Both the position numbers and the translations under genes were made by a program. The notes beneath the pieces were generated by a model. The model saw only the letters and a program-made list of their open reading frames with translations, was not told where the DNA came from and made no database searches. Positions 11,871 to 22,462 of a stretch of 64,000 nucleotides of DNA are shown piece after piece; position 1 is the first letter of the stretch; each line of letters begins with the position of its first letter. This DNA is from Annona cherimola (taxonomy: Eukaryota > Streptophyta > Magnoliopsida > Magnoliales > Annonaceae): assembly GCA_030490835.1 (NCBI GenBank), contig CM059972.1, positions 4,804,264 to 4,868,263 of the forward strand. The letters are read 5' to 3'.

Positions 11871-12775
11871 ATCGTTTGTGGACGAACGTATGAGAGAGAA
11901 GAAAATTGTGGAAACCTTTCCCACTTATCACCAAATGCAGGTTTAAATAGTAAGGTAATTTACGAGTAGTTATGCGAAAAATACGATAGTGGCGTAGGAA
12001 GATTTGAAAAATAAAAAATATGATATTTGCATAAAGTGCAAAATGCTAAATTAAGAAGTTGTAGGTTAACATGTTTTTATGATTGTCAAGCATATTCTTA
12101 GTATTTTATAAAAATTGAGTTGACAATCAACCACACAGATTGATCCAAGGGCTTGGAGTGTGTGAAAAAATATAATTTTCTCACACTTTTTATATAATTA
12201 ACATTTTATCTTTTGATTAAATTACTTTATTATCTTTGGGTGTTTTGGTAACTTTACGAAATTTAATAAAACTTTTTTACTTATTTCTTCTATTCAATTT
12301 TGTACACATATTTTTACACAACCATCATATTTTTCAATAATTTTAAAACATTCCATAAAATTTTCCACATATATTTTTCTATTCATCTTACTTATTTTCA
12401 ATCATCATGCACACGCTTTTGTACTATCACATTTTTCAATTCTTTCTCTATATTTATTTCATAAAACTACTTTTTCACTCTTCCTATACCTTATAACTTC
12501 TTTCTCGAATCTTTATTAATCCTTTTCTCCAACAATTTTTTCACTTGTTTTTTAGATTACCAAGCACACCCTTTATATTTTAATCCTTTTCGCACGAATT
12601 TTCATATGATCATTTTATCAAACCTTTGTTATTTAAAATGGTATAAAATGATGTGATATGATATGAGTAATAATGAAAAGTAAAATAAATAAGGTTAAAA
12701 TAGATAAATTACTTGTACAAGTATATTTAAAAAATTTATTACTTTTCAAACACACTAGATATATCATTTCACATC
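11871..12775. other. AT-rich intergenic DNA
   Basis: No gene is seen. A partial T1 MITE body is present at about 12600-12760 (ATGATGTGATATGATATGAG, GTTAAAATAGATAAATTA). The remainder is A/T-rich and unassigned. Confidence 0.6.
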
Positions 12776-13504
12776 TAGGGGTGGGAATCAGGATGGGCCA
12801 TACCGGGTCAAGGTTTGCTCAACCCTGACCTTACTTTTTAAAAATTGAGTTTAACCATATTTTTATACCGGATTGGGACAAGGTCGGTTTGACCCTCACT
12901 TTTTTTTAATAGGTTCCGGAACAAACTTCCGGTTGGTATCACACCGATTTCAGGATAGCGGATCGGGTAAAAAATACAGGTCGAATAAGAAAATTTTAAG
13001 AATTTATATACCTATCAAACATAAATATACATCTATACTAAATTTAAATATTATATGCTTCAATATTTCACTAATTATTAAAAAACACATAATTAAGAAA
13101 ACAAAGCATTTGAAAATATAGTATAAATTTATTAAAATAGGTTAATATACAATTACACATAAGGGTTATTTATGTATAACTTTTTTTTATTAATTTTTAT
13201 ATTGCTTTCTGAATAAATTGATTCTTCTATTGTTGATAGAGTTGAATATAAAAAAGTAAGAATTTTAAAAGAAAATAATAATAATAATAATATTTAAACA
13301 TAAGATTATAATTTTTAATAAATTAGTATATGCGGGGCGGGTCGGACTCTTTGAGTCAGGACATGATTGACTCACCCCGACCCTATTTTTGAAATTTCTG
13401 ACTCATCCCTATATGGGGTCAAAAATATATTGGGTTTACCCGGCCAAAAAACGGGTCGGGACAAAGCCGGGTCATGGGTCGACCCGCCCCAATTCCCACC
13501 CCTA
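12776..13504. mobile_element. Non-autonomous hAT element, family hAT-A, copy 1
   Basis: 729 bp with inverted ends TAGGGGTGGGAAT and ATTCCCACCCCTA. Subterminal GGGTCGG/CCCGACC motifs flank an AT-rich core. The flanking 8-mers TTCACATC and TTCACGAC differ at two positions, consistent with an aged 8-bp hAT target duplication. No transposase is present. Sister copies lie at 32326-33073 and 61870-62595 and share the interior (for example TTAAGAATTTATATACCTAT). Confidence 0.85.
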
Positions 13505-13914
13505 TTCACGACCCTTTCACAAATTTCAAGTTTATGCCCTTTTTACTTTTACATTTTTCACCTATTTTTTTTATCAACGTATATATTACAACTAATTTTT
13601 TAAATGTTACAATCAAACCTAAGGGAGACAACAAGCTCTCATCTACCGTTAGGGAGACAAATATGCTACCAATAAATCACCATGTAGACAAAGCTCCACC
13701 AATTGACAATGGAAGTGCAGGGTTTGAAACCGTTCATCATGACAAAGCTACCAACGCACTGACCCTTATGTAGGGGTGGAAATCGGGGCAGGTCAATCCG
13801 TGACTCGCCCCGACCCTGCTTTACACTGGGGCGGGGCATAATATTCTACTTGACGGGGCGGTCGGGTCAGGGTGTGTTACAAACCATTCAAAATTCTTGG
13901 ATCGAATCTGTGTT
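13505..13914. other. Intergenic DNA with a truncated hAT-type end
   Basis: At 13772 a TAGGGGTGGAAATCGGGG end is followed by GGGGCGGG-rich sequence. It breaks off near 13880 without a partner, so I take it as a truncated hAT-A-like terminus. An open frame at 13474-13773 crosses the border of hAT-A copy 1 and has no recognisable product. Confidence 0.5.
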
Positions 13915-14512
13915 TAGGGGTGTGAACAGATCAAATTTGATGGATTAGAGCTTAATCATAATCCTAACATATTTAAAATATCTCAACTTTAATTCGTTTA
14001 TTAACTCATTTAAAAATCTTCAACCTAACCCGTTTACAACTCGTTTAATAAACAGATTGGTGGGTTGTTAATAGGTTATATAGCGGACGACCTGAAGGCT
14101 TAAATTTTGGTAAACGGTGATCTCGTAGAGAAATGTGAGAGAGTGTTTTCGGTGTAGGAGAAATAAAAATAAGGTAGTAATAGAAAATTAAAATTAAGAC
14201 AAGAGTGAGAAAATGAAAATTAGGTAATAGTAAAAATATTTAACATGAGAAAATAACCAAGCAGTTTACATTTATATATATAACTTTAATGAGTTAAACG
14301 GGTTAAACAGGTTTAACAGATTATATGGGTTAAATAAGTTACTAAATAGGTCGGCAGGTTATAAAATCTTAACCATAATCCGTTTATTTAATTAAATGGT
14401 TGAACGGGTTAGCAGATCATAACCCATTTATTCAAAAAAATCAATCCAAACATATTTATAAATGCGTTTGATGAGCGAGTTGACGAGTTGACTAAGGTCA
14501 TTAACACGCCTA
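13915..14512. mobile_element. Non-autonomous hAT element, family hAT-B, copy 1
   Basis: Begins TAGGGGTGTGAACAG and ends CATTAACACGCCTA. Subterminal repeats of AACCCGTT and AACGGGTT types alternate through the element. The flanking 8-mers (TCTGTGTT, TCTCATCT) match poorly. Family membership rests on the copies at 22463-24052 and 34942-35731. Confidence 0.7.
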
Positions 14513-15600
14513 TCTCATCTAGGATGAGAATGTAATAACGTGTATTGGAAATGAGTAAAGTTTTATTGGGAATGGATAAATTGTATTAAAAATCGAAAAA
14601 ACTATCTTGAAAATTAGAAAGTTGTCTTGGTAATGGTGATGTAGATTAGAATGCAACTTGGGTTGGGTAGGTCTGGGTAGGGTCAGAACCTATCCTTATC
14701 CATTTTCTAAAAATTTCGGTCCTACCATATTTTAGACCGAGTCAGTTCAGAGCCTACACTACCCAATTTTCTCAAGAGCGGGTAGGTTCCAGTTCCAGTT
14801 CCAAATCGGTTCCGAAAGAAACCAAGCACTCAGGTACATCTGCTATATTAATGCTCAATCCATATACTACCATAATCCATATAGTTTATTTCTATAAAAT
14901 CTGTCAAATAAGTGCAATTTGTTTCCGTGTAACCAGTTTGTATATAATTTATAAAATAATACAAATTGTACATACTAAACGCATTCTATACAAATATGCA
15001 ATTTGTATGTAAAAAAAATTCAATCTATATGTACTAGAACATGAAGTTTGTTAAAAAAAAAAGTGCAATCCGTAGATAATGAAATCTATACAAAACAATC
15101 AAATAGCAAAGAGAATATTATCTTATTAGAATATACTACTTTCAACAATCTCAAGTCTTTCAAATTGAATAAAAAAATCTGTTTGAAATCACACAACAAA
15201 TACAACATAAGCCACACAAATTAGATCATAAATCTAATGATTAAAATAAAAGTTCAAACATGAATAATATTGGAATTGAAGAACTCTTCTCATCTCTCAA
15301 CTTTCATTATTCATTTAGAATGTCTTTTCCCTAAAAGTAGAATATGTAAAATTTAGTAAGAATCAATTGACCTTTAAATACAAAGATTGGATAATGAAAA
15401 ATAAAAATTAGCACAACCTTATTAGGAATAGTAGCAACATCAGTAGCATTAGAATGAACACGTGTACTTTCTGTAAAACAATTAGAAAATATATATTAAT
15501 GATAATTTATCATAAAAGTTATGTTTCTGAACTTATTACCTATAAAACATATTTAATATATGTAAAAAAGAAAAAAAATGTAAAATGTTACTTAATGCTA
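14513..15600. other. AT-rich DNA, probably the 3' part of the decayed hAT element
   Basis: A hAT-like end (TGCAACTTGGGTTGGGTAGG) sits at about 14653, followed by GGTTCC-rich subterminal sequence to about 14830. No gene is seen between there and the transposase remnant that begins near 15610. Whether this end belongs to that transposase cannot be settled by eye. Confidence 0.4.
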
Positions 15601-16002
15601 TATTATTTCATTTAGTACCTCGTATTGCAATGGAAAATGCTCCAAATACTTCTTCAATGTCAAATGGTTTAGGGATTGTCCTTAATCAATCTTCATAACA
15701 TATTAATGATTTCACAGTTTTTGTAAATAAAGAACTTCAATATGCATTAAAAACTTGTCTGCCAATACTAAAAGTAGATTTAGATGCCACAATAGAAACA
15801 AGAATAGCAAACATGTCACGAGCGATCAAAGATAATACTCTAAATTTGGATGCATTAGCTGACCACCAATTCAAAACATTAATTTTGCTAGTTGGCAATA
15901 ATCTAGGTTCTTGAAGATATATATTAATTTCTGTTTTTGACCATTGCTTATCATTCTCTTCATAAAATTATAGAAAACCATCAATTACACAAGCCTCGAC
16001 AA

Positions 16003-17660
16003 TGTTGGTCCCGAGTTAATGGCAATTACCCAAGAGGGGAGGGGTGAATTGGGTATTTAAAAAATTTATAACTTAAACAGAAACTTTACCTCGGATTAAT
16101 CTATTCCTCTTTATGATGAAACAAAATGGAAAATAATATGATGTAAATATCAGAAATATAAATCAAGCACACAAGATTTTTATAGTGGTTCGGGCAACCT
16201 TCCTACTCCACTCTTCCAAGCTCACACTCCTTGTGACTTGGGTTCCACTATTGTATTCTTCAAATACAATTAGAGTCACTGCTCTCTTCTAGATTCCAGC
16301 TCTAGGGGGCCTCAACACAACACAGCACAGGTAGGTGATGAGTTCCACTCCAATCACACACTACCTTGCTTACACTTGATCTCAGTTCCTCAAACTAAAT
16401 CAAGTTCAATACAAACAAATGAAATAACAAAAAGAGTCTACACTTTACAGATGTGTAGAAGCAATTTGGCGCAGAGAAGAACTCGTAATGTAGGCTTTGA
16501 AGATTCAGAAATGTAGCTCTTGCAATTTGAAGCAAAGTTCTTCCTATTTGAATGGCTTGATCTCTTTAGGGCTCTTGAATATAGGAGTTAAGCACACTTA
16601 ATGATTCTCAGCTACTTTCCTCGTCCACCATAGATGCTTTTTATAATTTTGGAGGGAATCCGAACGTTAGAAGGTAGGTGGCGCGCATTTAATGCGCCAA
16701 CGTTCGAATAATATCCGACCGTTGCGACCCAAGTCGCAGGCGGAGTCGACTTCGGATGCGACTTCGCCCAAGTCGCAGATGGAGTCGACTTCGGGTGCGA
16801 CTTCACCTTCTGTTCGCAACTTCAAGTTCCAGGTCGGGTCGACTTGGGCATCGACTTGACCCAAGTCGCAGGTGAAGTCGACTTCGGGTGCGACTTCACC
16901 TTGTCAGTTGGCTTTGATGAACTTGAATAATTCCGAGATGCTTGTTCCTTCATGCCTTTATTTCTTTTGCATTTCTCATGTCTTTCCTTTATCGTTTTTG
17001 CTTTTATTTGCTCCATGTTTTGTAAGTCTTGAATCATTGAATAACTTCTTGGTCAAGCTTATGCATCTTGTTTTGAACTTGGATTGATCTTCATAGCTTG
17101 AGTTTCTTCATCTTGAGATACGCTTGGAGCTTTGCTTTGGACTTGATAAATTTAAGTTGATCTTGCACCTTTGATTTGGTTTTGAGATCACTCAAGTTGA
17201 CTCTTGGAATGAACTTGAAACTACATCTTTGAGCTTGAGAGCATCAAGTCGAACTTGGGGTCGACTTTGTCCGCGACTTCGCCCAAGTAGCAACTGGAGT
17301 CGACTTCGTTTGCGACTTCGGCATTCTTCCATCCCAAATTCAGCTCTGTAGTGAATCTCCCGACTGAAGTCGATGCTTGAGTCGACTTCGTTTGCGACTT
17401 GGCTTCCCAAGTCGCAAGTGGAGTCGACTTGGCCTGCGACTTCACTTGTTCTTCTCCCATTTTCAACTCTGGACAGATTTGGCTTCTTGAAGTCGATCTT
17501 TGAGTCGACTTGGGGAACGACTTGGCCTTCCATGCTTTATGTTCTTCAAATGTATATCCCTTAAACATATCCACAAATATGTTAGTAGCCAAGACTTACT
17601 CAAATTGATTTGTTAATCATCAAAACATAGATTTAATTTATTTTCCACATATTTCCAACA
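16003..17660. mobile_element. Solo LTR, 1658 bp, with GACAA target duplication
   Basis: It starts TGTTGG and ends CCAACA (the TG...CA signature of LTRs, with 6-bp inverted termini). It is flanked by perfect 5-bp copies of GACAA at 15998-16002 and 17661-17665. No gag-pol sequence or second LTR is adjacent, so it is the product of LTR-LTR recombination. Near the left end is AAGAGGGGAGGGGTGAATTG. Two blocks (about 16730-16905 and 17245-17530) are made of alternating AAGTCGCA, GAGTCGACTT and TGCGACTT words. Confidence 0.88.
16730..17530. repeat. Degenerate palindromic word array inside the solo LTR
   Basis: Repeated GTCGACTT / AAGTCGAC words with TGCGACTT spacers occur in two clusters. The repeats are self-complementary, so both strands show the same pattern, and the open frames over this stretch (AKSTPSATW-like repeats on the minus strand) follow from the repeat rather than from a gene. 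Confidence 0.75.
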
Positions 17661-19397
17661 GACAACACTTTGACAAAACTCTCCCACCTCATTTGAAGCT
17701 TTTCTTGGAGTGGAAAGGGATTCGAAAATCTTGAACAGTTTACATAGTTCAGATTGACCATTTAAGTGACTTCAACAAATTTACTTTTATCAAATAGCTT
17801 AGCATAAAAATAACGTATAAATTTAAACTTGTATTGTGAATCCAAAACATTTGCTATCAACAAGATGATATTAATTATGTCTAGGCTTATCTAATATTTG
17901 TTGAATTTCTCTCATTCTTTTACTCATGTCTTGAAGGAGATAATTATTTGATGTTGAACTCGTGAGTATAAATTTTTCAACCACATATAGTTTGACCAAA
18001 AGTATTGAAAAAGTAACATAGGATGTGTCAGACAAAACCTTTGTAATCTCATAATTTTTTTTTTCAAAAATTAACAAAAAACTTGTGCAATATCCTAGTC
18101 AAACACTGCTATAGGACATTTCCTAGCAACAATTGCATCATTTTTCCCCAATTTATCGAATGCCTCTCTAAATCTTAAAGTAAAAGCCAAAATGGAACAT
18201 GTGAAATTCCATCTAGTAGGAACATCTAAGTACAAACCTCCTTTTTTCTTTGATTTCTGCTTTCTGAAAATATTTCTCAAATTTATCTTTCCTAGCAGAG
18301 GAAACCCTTACATGTTTAATCACATTTCTAATACGGTTGATTGATTCTTGAATCTCATCTATTCCATCATACACAACAAGACTAAGAATATGTGCTGCAC
18401 ACCTAATATGAAATGTGGATTCATTAATAATGAGTAAACCCTTATCCTTTAAACTTTCTTTTAAATTTTTAATTTCAACATCATTACTAGATGCGTTGTC
18501 CGTAGTTATAGTGCAAATTTCATTGAAGTTTCATTTCATCAAGCAATCAAAAATAACATTAGCAATGCATTCGCCAGTGTGTGAAGGTGGGCACAAACAA
18601 AAGCTAATAATTTTCTTATTTAACTTCCATATGTCATCTACAAAATGTGTTGTGAGGCATAGATTAGCTATGGAAATCCATGTATATGTTGTTAAATACA
18701 CTTTATACACTTGGTCATGGAAAAAACTCATTAGCTTAGTTTTTTCATTTTCACTCACCAAAGCCACATCTTTAGCAATTGTTGTTTTAGATATAAATTT
18801 CACAAGCGATTGAATTTTAGTAATATATTTGCGAAAACCCTCGTACTCAACTAACTTAAATGGAAGTTCATTGATTATTATTATTTCAGCAAAATTTTCT
18901 CTCTTTGCAGTTCGATCAAATTGCCAAGCAGTCAAGCTACCCACTTGGTTACCAAAATTGCCTGTTGGAGATGATAGGCTTAATAATTTTTGCTCGTTGT
19001 CGCCCCACCTATGATCATAATAAGTGCATTTATCTGGATGTTTTCTCATTGAGTTAGTCTCGTTTTTACTTGAATAAGCTAAAACTTTCTTGCAATGATT
19101 ACATGTCACTTTCCGTTTCTCCTCTTTCTTACCATTCTTTGAAACTTGCTTTAACATTCTTAGTGAAATGTTGTCACACATTAGAAGAAACTTTTTATTC
19201 CGATATTGATTTGGAGGAATAACATTATTCATACTTTTCTCGTCATTTAAATCCTTGTTACTTGCACCTACTTTTCCCATTACATCTTCTTTCACATATT
19301 CTTATTATCATTGTCAGCCTCCAAGTCCTCTATTATATTAACAATGTCATCCATATCTAAATCAACATAGCTGTTCACATTGTTGTCATCTTCCATA

Positions 19398-19768
19398 CTT
19401 AATATTACAATCAATCCCGAAACAATAACGTTACAATATTGATTAAAATATTTAACTAATGACAGAAAAATTTAATACAAATAGGAGTCAATAGAATATT
19501 TTTACCTCAATATTATGTGAGAAATAGTTGCTCAAGCTATAAATTTGCAGTATTTGTTTAATGCCTGCAAAATGAGCAAAAAACTATCATTAACAACCTC
19601 AATTGTTTTGCAACCCTTTGGTCAATATATATCCTAAATCAAATATATATCCTAACTCAAATATATATCCTAACTAAAGATTAAAATGTGTTATAGTATT
19701 TAATCTAAACCTTAAATTCAGGTTGAGGTGGATTAGCCTTATTTCAACTTGATGCAAGCCAGTGACCC
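19398..19768. other. Short AT-rich gap upstream of the hAT transposase relic
   Basis: No coding feature is seen. It contains a short tandem (ATATATATCCTAA-type words near 19625-19675). It is probably the 5' flank of the decayed hAT element. Confidence 0.4.
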
Positions 19769-19776
19769 AATCTAAT

Positions 19777-20838
19777 TAAGGGTGCAACTCGAGCTCATGA
19801 AACTCGGGTTTACCTTAACCTTGACCCTAACTCTATTTATAAAACATTAACCCTAATCCTTTGTGTAAAACCTAAACCCTAACACTATTTTTGAAAATCG
19901 GGTTCAAGTTAAAATTTAGGTTGATAAATTTACATTTTATTTAAGAGTGATAAGTTTAAAATTTTATATGAATATATAATAATAACAAATCATATAAGTA
20001 AACATAATTATATATAGTCAAACTACATATTTTTAAAAAAATATAACAATATAAAGAAGATGAGTGATCTTGTTAGCCTAGGCTAAACACCACTTAGCCT
20101 ACCTCAAAAAACTCATTTACAATAATTTGTTTATTTTTCTCTTTGTCCATTTGTTTATCTAAGTGTATTTAACATATAAATTAAGTTTTACCATTTTTGG
20201 ATATGTGCATATTTTTTTTGAGATTTTTAAACATCTGTGTATATATGTACTTAAAATACCCTTATATTTAAAAATCTAAAAAAAATATATACACATATCC
20301 AAAAATTGTAAAACTTATTTTATACGTTAAATATACCTAGATAAACAAGTGTATGAAGAAAAAATAAAAAAATTATTATAAATGAATTTTTTGAAGTAGG
20401 CTAAGTGGGGCATTTGCTTAGCCTTGGCTAATAAAATCATTCATTTATAAATAATATATTTAGAAAAAATTTAACATAAAAAAAAAGATAAATGAAGAAG
20501 ATTATAGAAATAAAAAATAAATATAAATATAAATAATATACTTTATTTATAATATAATTATAATACGTCAAACATGTATTTATAAATATAAATAACGTAA
20601 GATACAAAAATATAAAGAAATATCGTTTAGATATTATATATAAAATATATTTTATAATCATATAAAATAGAAATCAGACTCGGATTCACTTGAACCCTAA
20701 CCTTATCACATTTATAAATTGAATTTACCGGGTTCGGGTTCTTCGGGCTCGGGCTATAGAAAAGCGAGCTCCAACACCGTTAAAATTTGAGTTCGGCGGG
20801 CCAGGTTCAGGCTCAACCCGGCCCAAGTTGCATCCCTA
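19777..20838. mobile_element. Non-autonomous hAT element, family hAT-C, with perfect 8-bp duplication
   Basis: 1062 bp, starting TAAGGGTGCAACTCG and ending CAAGTTGCATCCCTA. It is flanked by identical 8-mers AATCTAAT (19769-19776 and 20839-20846). Subterminal GGGTT/AACCC words are frequent. The core is extremely A/T-rich and contains a nested FB-2 foldback (20061-20443). There is no transposase. Confidence 0.88.
20061..20443. mobile_element. Foldback MITE FB-2, nested in hAT-C
   Basis: The ends TGAGTGATCTTGTTAGCC and GGCTAATAAAATCATTCA are inverted copies of each other with few mismatches. The next inner words (AGGCTAA, CTTAGCCTACCTCAAAA) are also mirrored on the right (GTAGGCTAAGTGGGG). The whole element is close to a perfect hairpin. 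Confidence 0.75.
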
Positions 20839-20846
20839 AATCTAAT

Positions 20847-21958
20847 CAAGATATATAATATTCACTTGTATAAATGTAAATATATCTCATATTTGGGTAT
20901 GTGAACCTATGAATCTTCCACTTGAGATTTGCTTTCATTGAGGTATAATTGTTTTGAATTATAATAATGGTGTTTTAATTTAATTTTTTAGTTTGTTTAG
21001 TATTCAGCTTCTAGGTTCAACTATGACGTGACTTGGTTCGCAATTAGGATAAAATATCAAACATTTTAAACTTAACTCTTGTTTCTAATCAAAACCCAAC
21101 ATAAGTTTAACCTGTTTTTTTTTAAATAATTAACTTGTTTTAAACCTGTATGAATCTCAAACAAACTGTCCATCGAAGTATGCATGTTCAGATTTGGGAA
21201 AAAATAAGAATTGAATCTTAAGTTATATGGGTTACATTTACTTTCCCCACCATGTCGATGCATTAATCTACAGGTATCGAAGCATGCATGTTCAGATTTG
21301 GAAAAAAATGAAAAATCTTAAAGTTCTAAAGCTTACCGATAGATGCAATAACAATGAAAGAAACGGCCGAAGCAGCAACTGTGAAGGCGGTGGCCGATGG
21401 CGGGGCTTGTCTTCTTAGATCTCGACAACAGAAGATGGCCACTGGCTTTCGTCTGGTTTCTCGCTGTCGAACGAATGGAAGAGCTGGAGTTGAGCGTGCT
21501 GCCATGCGCTGGAAAGTGTTGTCGTCGATGGTCGAACAAATGAAAGATAAGGATCTCAATCCAAGAGGAAGAGCCGAAGACGGCAGCTGTCTGAGGTCGT
21601 GTGCTCCAAGTATGGAGGGTTTGAAAAGAATCAAGGTAGCCATGTTTAAGAGTATATATATTCTATTGTAATAATATTATTAATATGCAATCCAGGTCGG
21701 TTCAAGGTACTCGACGCTTGAAACCGACTCTACTTGAATTCCTATGAATATTTTATAATTAGAACCCAATCGACTCGATTTAAGGTACCTGGACCGAGTT
21801 ACACCCCTAATGTATATCTAATCTAAGAATTTTGTATAACTTGGAATACATCCCCGTGCAAAATATATTTTTCCAAGATTTCAGGTAGGGGCGGACCTTT
21901 GCTGTCCCATACTCACCAGTACCCGCCTTGACCCGTAACTATAATATATATCATTTTA
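20847..21958. other. Intergenic DNA with a GC-rich island of unknown origin
   Basis: A 37-bp direct repeat (ATCGAAGTATGCATGTTCAG and following, at about 21171 and 21275) precedes a GC-rich stretch at about 21350-21620. Open frames there exist on both strands but show no protein family I recognise. At about 21795 the sequence ACCGAGTTACACCCCTA looks like one end of another hAT element whose partner I did not find. Confidence 0.45.
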
Positions 21959-22244
21959 GGGTGTCTTCATTTAAGACAAAAAATGTCAATTAAAACTTTT
22001 TAATCCAAAGCTTTTCGCTTTTCATGACTACTCTATTTTTAATTTTTTTTACATTTTTCTATTCAAATTACATTACTTTTTAATCATTTTTACACAACTA
22101 CCTATACAACTAACATATCTATTTTAATTTTATTTTCTTTACTCTTCATCATTATCCATATAACATTACATCATTTTCTATTAATTTGACAACTTCTACT
22201 TCAAAAACACTATATCAAAAGTGTTACTGAAAGTCAAATACACC
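21959..22244 (-). mobile_element. T1 Tourist-like MITE, reverse orientation
   Basis: Begins GGGTGTCTTCATTTAAG and ends CAAATACACC. It carries the family core in complement (CATTACATCATTTTCTATT, CTATTTTAATTTTATT). The preceding bases are TTA. It stands 6 bp from the next MITE, so two insertions lie side by side. Confidence 0.8.
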
Positions 22245-22462
22245 ATTAAGGGTATGTTTGACAATGGTTAAAAAATGTCAAGTTAAAACTTTTCAATATA
22301 AAACTTTTCATTATCCATCACTGTCATATTTTTTAATTATTTTTTCACATTTTTCTATACAACTACCTTACTTTTCAATCATTTCTGCACAACTACCCAC
22401 ACAACTAACCTATCTATTTTAACTTTATTATCTTTACTACTCTTCATTATCTCTATCATATC

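Larger units (their letters stand above)
15610..19397 (-). pseudogene. Decayed autonomous hAT transposase, split by a solo LTR
   Basis: The minus-strand reading begins at an ATG at 19397 (MEDDNNVNSY, acidic), is frameshifted near 19296, then has a BED-type zinc finger (CNHCKKVLAY with H and C of MRKHPDKC). Further on come TTDNASSNDV, the CAAHILSLVV region and LDVPTRWNFT, all typical of RICESLEEPER-like hAT proteins. The C-terminal dimerisation region is at 15610-15930 (NWWSANASKFRVLSLIARD, then VASKSTFSIG). Several stops and frameshifts are present, so it is dead. A 1658-bp solo LTR (16003-17660) interrupts it. With the LTR and one copy of the GACAA duplication set aside, the two halves are in the same frame. 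Confidence 0.85.

Noticed and set aside
16612..17592. Several minus-strand frames with repeated KSTP/ATW-type units, resembling a repeat protein
   Set aside because: They arise from the palindromic word array of the solo LTR and exist in several frames at once.
21326..21671. Pair of 105-codon frames on opposite strands
   Set aside because: They overlap each other in a GC-rich patch and neither shows a family motif.
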